Assembly (NCBI GenBank): GCA_026545225.1
Contig: CM048850.1
Coordinates: forward strand, 6,700,001 to 6,764,000
Length of the DNA: 64,000 nucleotides
DNA from: Cornus controversa
Lineage: Eukaryota > Streptophyta > Magnoliopsida > Cornales > Cornaceae
Direction: 5' to 3'
Part shown: piece by piece, positions 63,481-64,000 of the stretch
Numbering within the stretch: the stretch's first letter is position 1
Layout: every line of letters starts with the position of its first letter
The notes under the pieces: generated by a model
What the model saw: only the letters and a program-made list of their open reading frames with translations
What the model was told of the DNA's origin: nothing
Database searches by the model: none
Translations under genes and position numbers: made by a program

Positions 63481-64000
63481 AAAGCTAAGGCCTTAGGTTC
63501 CAATGACTTACAAAAAATTCGTCTTGCCAAAGGAGGCTTATCGCAACAAGACAAAGAAGCTAAACGCCGTAAAAAATAAAAACTGCAAATAGCGTAGGAA
63601 GTTGATAACTTGATAAGATAACAACTACCCAAAATAAAATTTCATCGCCAAACAGAAAAATAAGGGGCTGAAAAACCAAAGGGGTGATGAAAGGCACTCA
63701 CCAACAAAGTGGGGCAAGAATGAGTCACATCAACAACAAAAAAATACTAAAGTGGGGAAAATAAGCGAAAGACGGATCATCGATCGAATGGCCAATAGTT
63801 GATGAAGGTTGAACACCACCGTGACATCAATCAACAACAAAACCACTGTAGCTGAACAAAATTAATAAATCCGATAAAGGAACAGACAAAAAAAAAAAAG
63901 CTTCAGAAGAGCCATGTCATTACATTCCCATGGAGGTCAAGCTAAGCAAGCAAAGTCTTCTAACATCCGAAATAGAAATCTAAAAATTGTCACTTCATTA
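63481..64000 (+). other. Element C 3' non-coding region continued
   Basis: A-rich non-coding sequence with scattered ATCGATCG words (about 63778-63787). No second LTR is reached before the window ends. Confidence 0.55.

Larger units (their letters stand above)
51251..64000 (+). mobile_element. Element C: Tat-lineage Ty3-gypsy retrotransposon (right end outside window), interrupted by element D
   Basis: A short LTR is followed by TTTGGCACCGTCTGTGGGAA, the typical start of the internal region in Athila/Tat elements. Then come gag, protease, reverse transcriptase, RNase H, a second RNase H-like region and integrase, and a long 3' non-coding region with tandem repeats before the 3' LTR, which is not reached. 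An extra RNase H domain and repeat-rich 3' region are marks of the Tat lineage (Ogre/Retand type). All frames carry stops. Element D splits it between protease and reverse transcriptase. Confidence 0.85.

Overview
This is plant nuclear DNA, probably from a eudicot; I cannot name the species. The evidence is a host gene with many short exons and GT-AG introns, plus nested plant-type transposable elements: Tekay/Del and Tat Ty3-gypsy elements, Copia fragments, LINEs, an Au-like SINE, a TRIM, and hAT- and Mutator-type MITEs.

Host gene (about 0-36 kb, + strand). Eighteen exons between 459 and 35773 encode the C-terminal 1,095 residues of an ECM29-type proteasome adaptor/scaffold, a HEAT/ARM-repeat protein. 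The splice phases are consistent across all 18 exons and end at a TGA at 35771-35773. The 5' part of the gene lies left of the window. The introns are loaded with elements: a 59-bp SINE remnant and a complete 335-bp TRIM in the third intron; a solo-LTR candidate and an Au-like SINE in the ninth; Copia gag, a solo LTR and a LINE fragment in the tenth. The thirteenth intron is about 16 kb. It holds a hAT-type MITE (20074-20747), a Mutator-type foldback MITE (21409-22006), LTR/Copia pieces, a near full-length LINE in antisense with 15-bp target duplications (24040-30269), and a stretch whose style recalls plant mitochondrial DNA (about 31540-32200).

Downstream (36.2-64 kb) is a nest of LTR retrotransposons with no host gene that I can see. 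Element A is a 5'-truncated Tekay/Del-like element; its 3' LTR is split by element B. Element B is a complete but decayed Tekay/Del-like element (40087-50162) with LTRs of about 2.5 kb. Element C is a Tat-lineage element that starts at 51251 and runs off the right edge. It is interrupted in pol by element D (about 53668-58465, - strand), a non-autonomous LARD/TR-GAG-like element. All pol genes carry stops or frameshifts.

The most unusual signals are in the non-coding parts of these elements. (1) In the LTR of element A (50237-50503) there is an array of hairpins whose 17-nt loops are similar while the 4-7 bp stems differ in sequence but remain self-complementary. (2) In the 3' region of element C, three hairpins about 300-380 bp apart share a loop but have different, still-paired stems; they are followed by a ~100-bp tandem array whose units also fold. 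(3) Several unrelated LTRs carry clusters of family-specific, nearly palindromic words. Together these suggest selection or directed turnover that preserves pairing rather than sequence.
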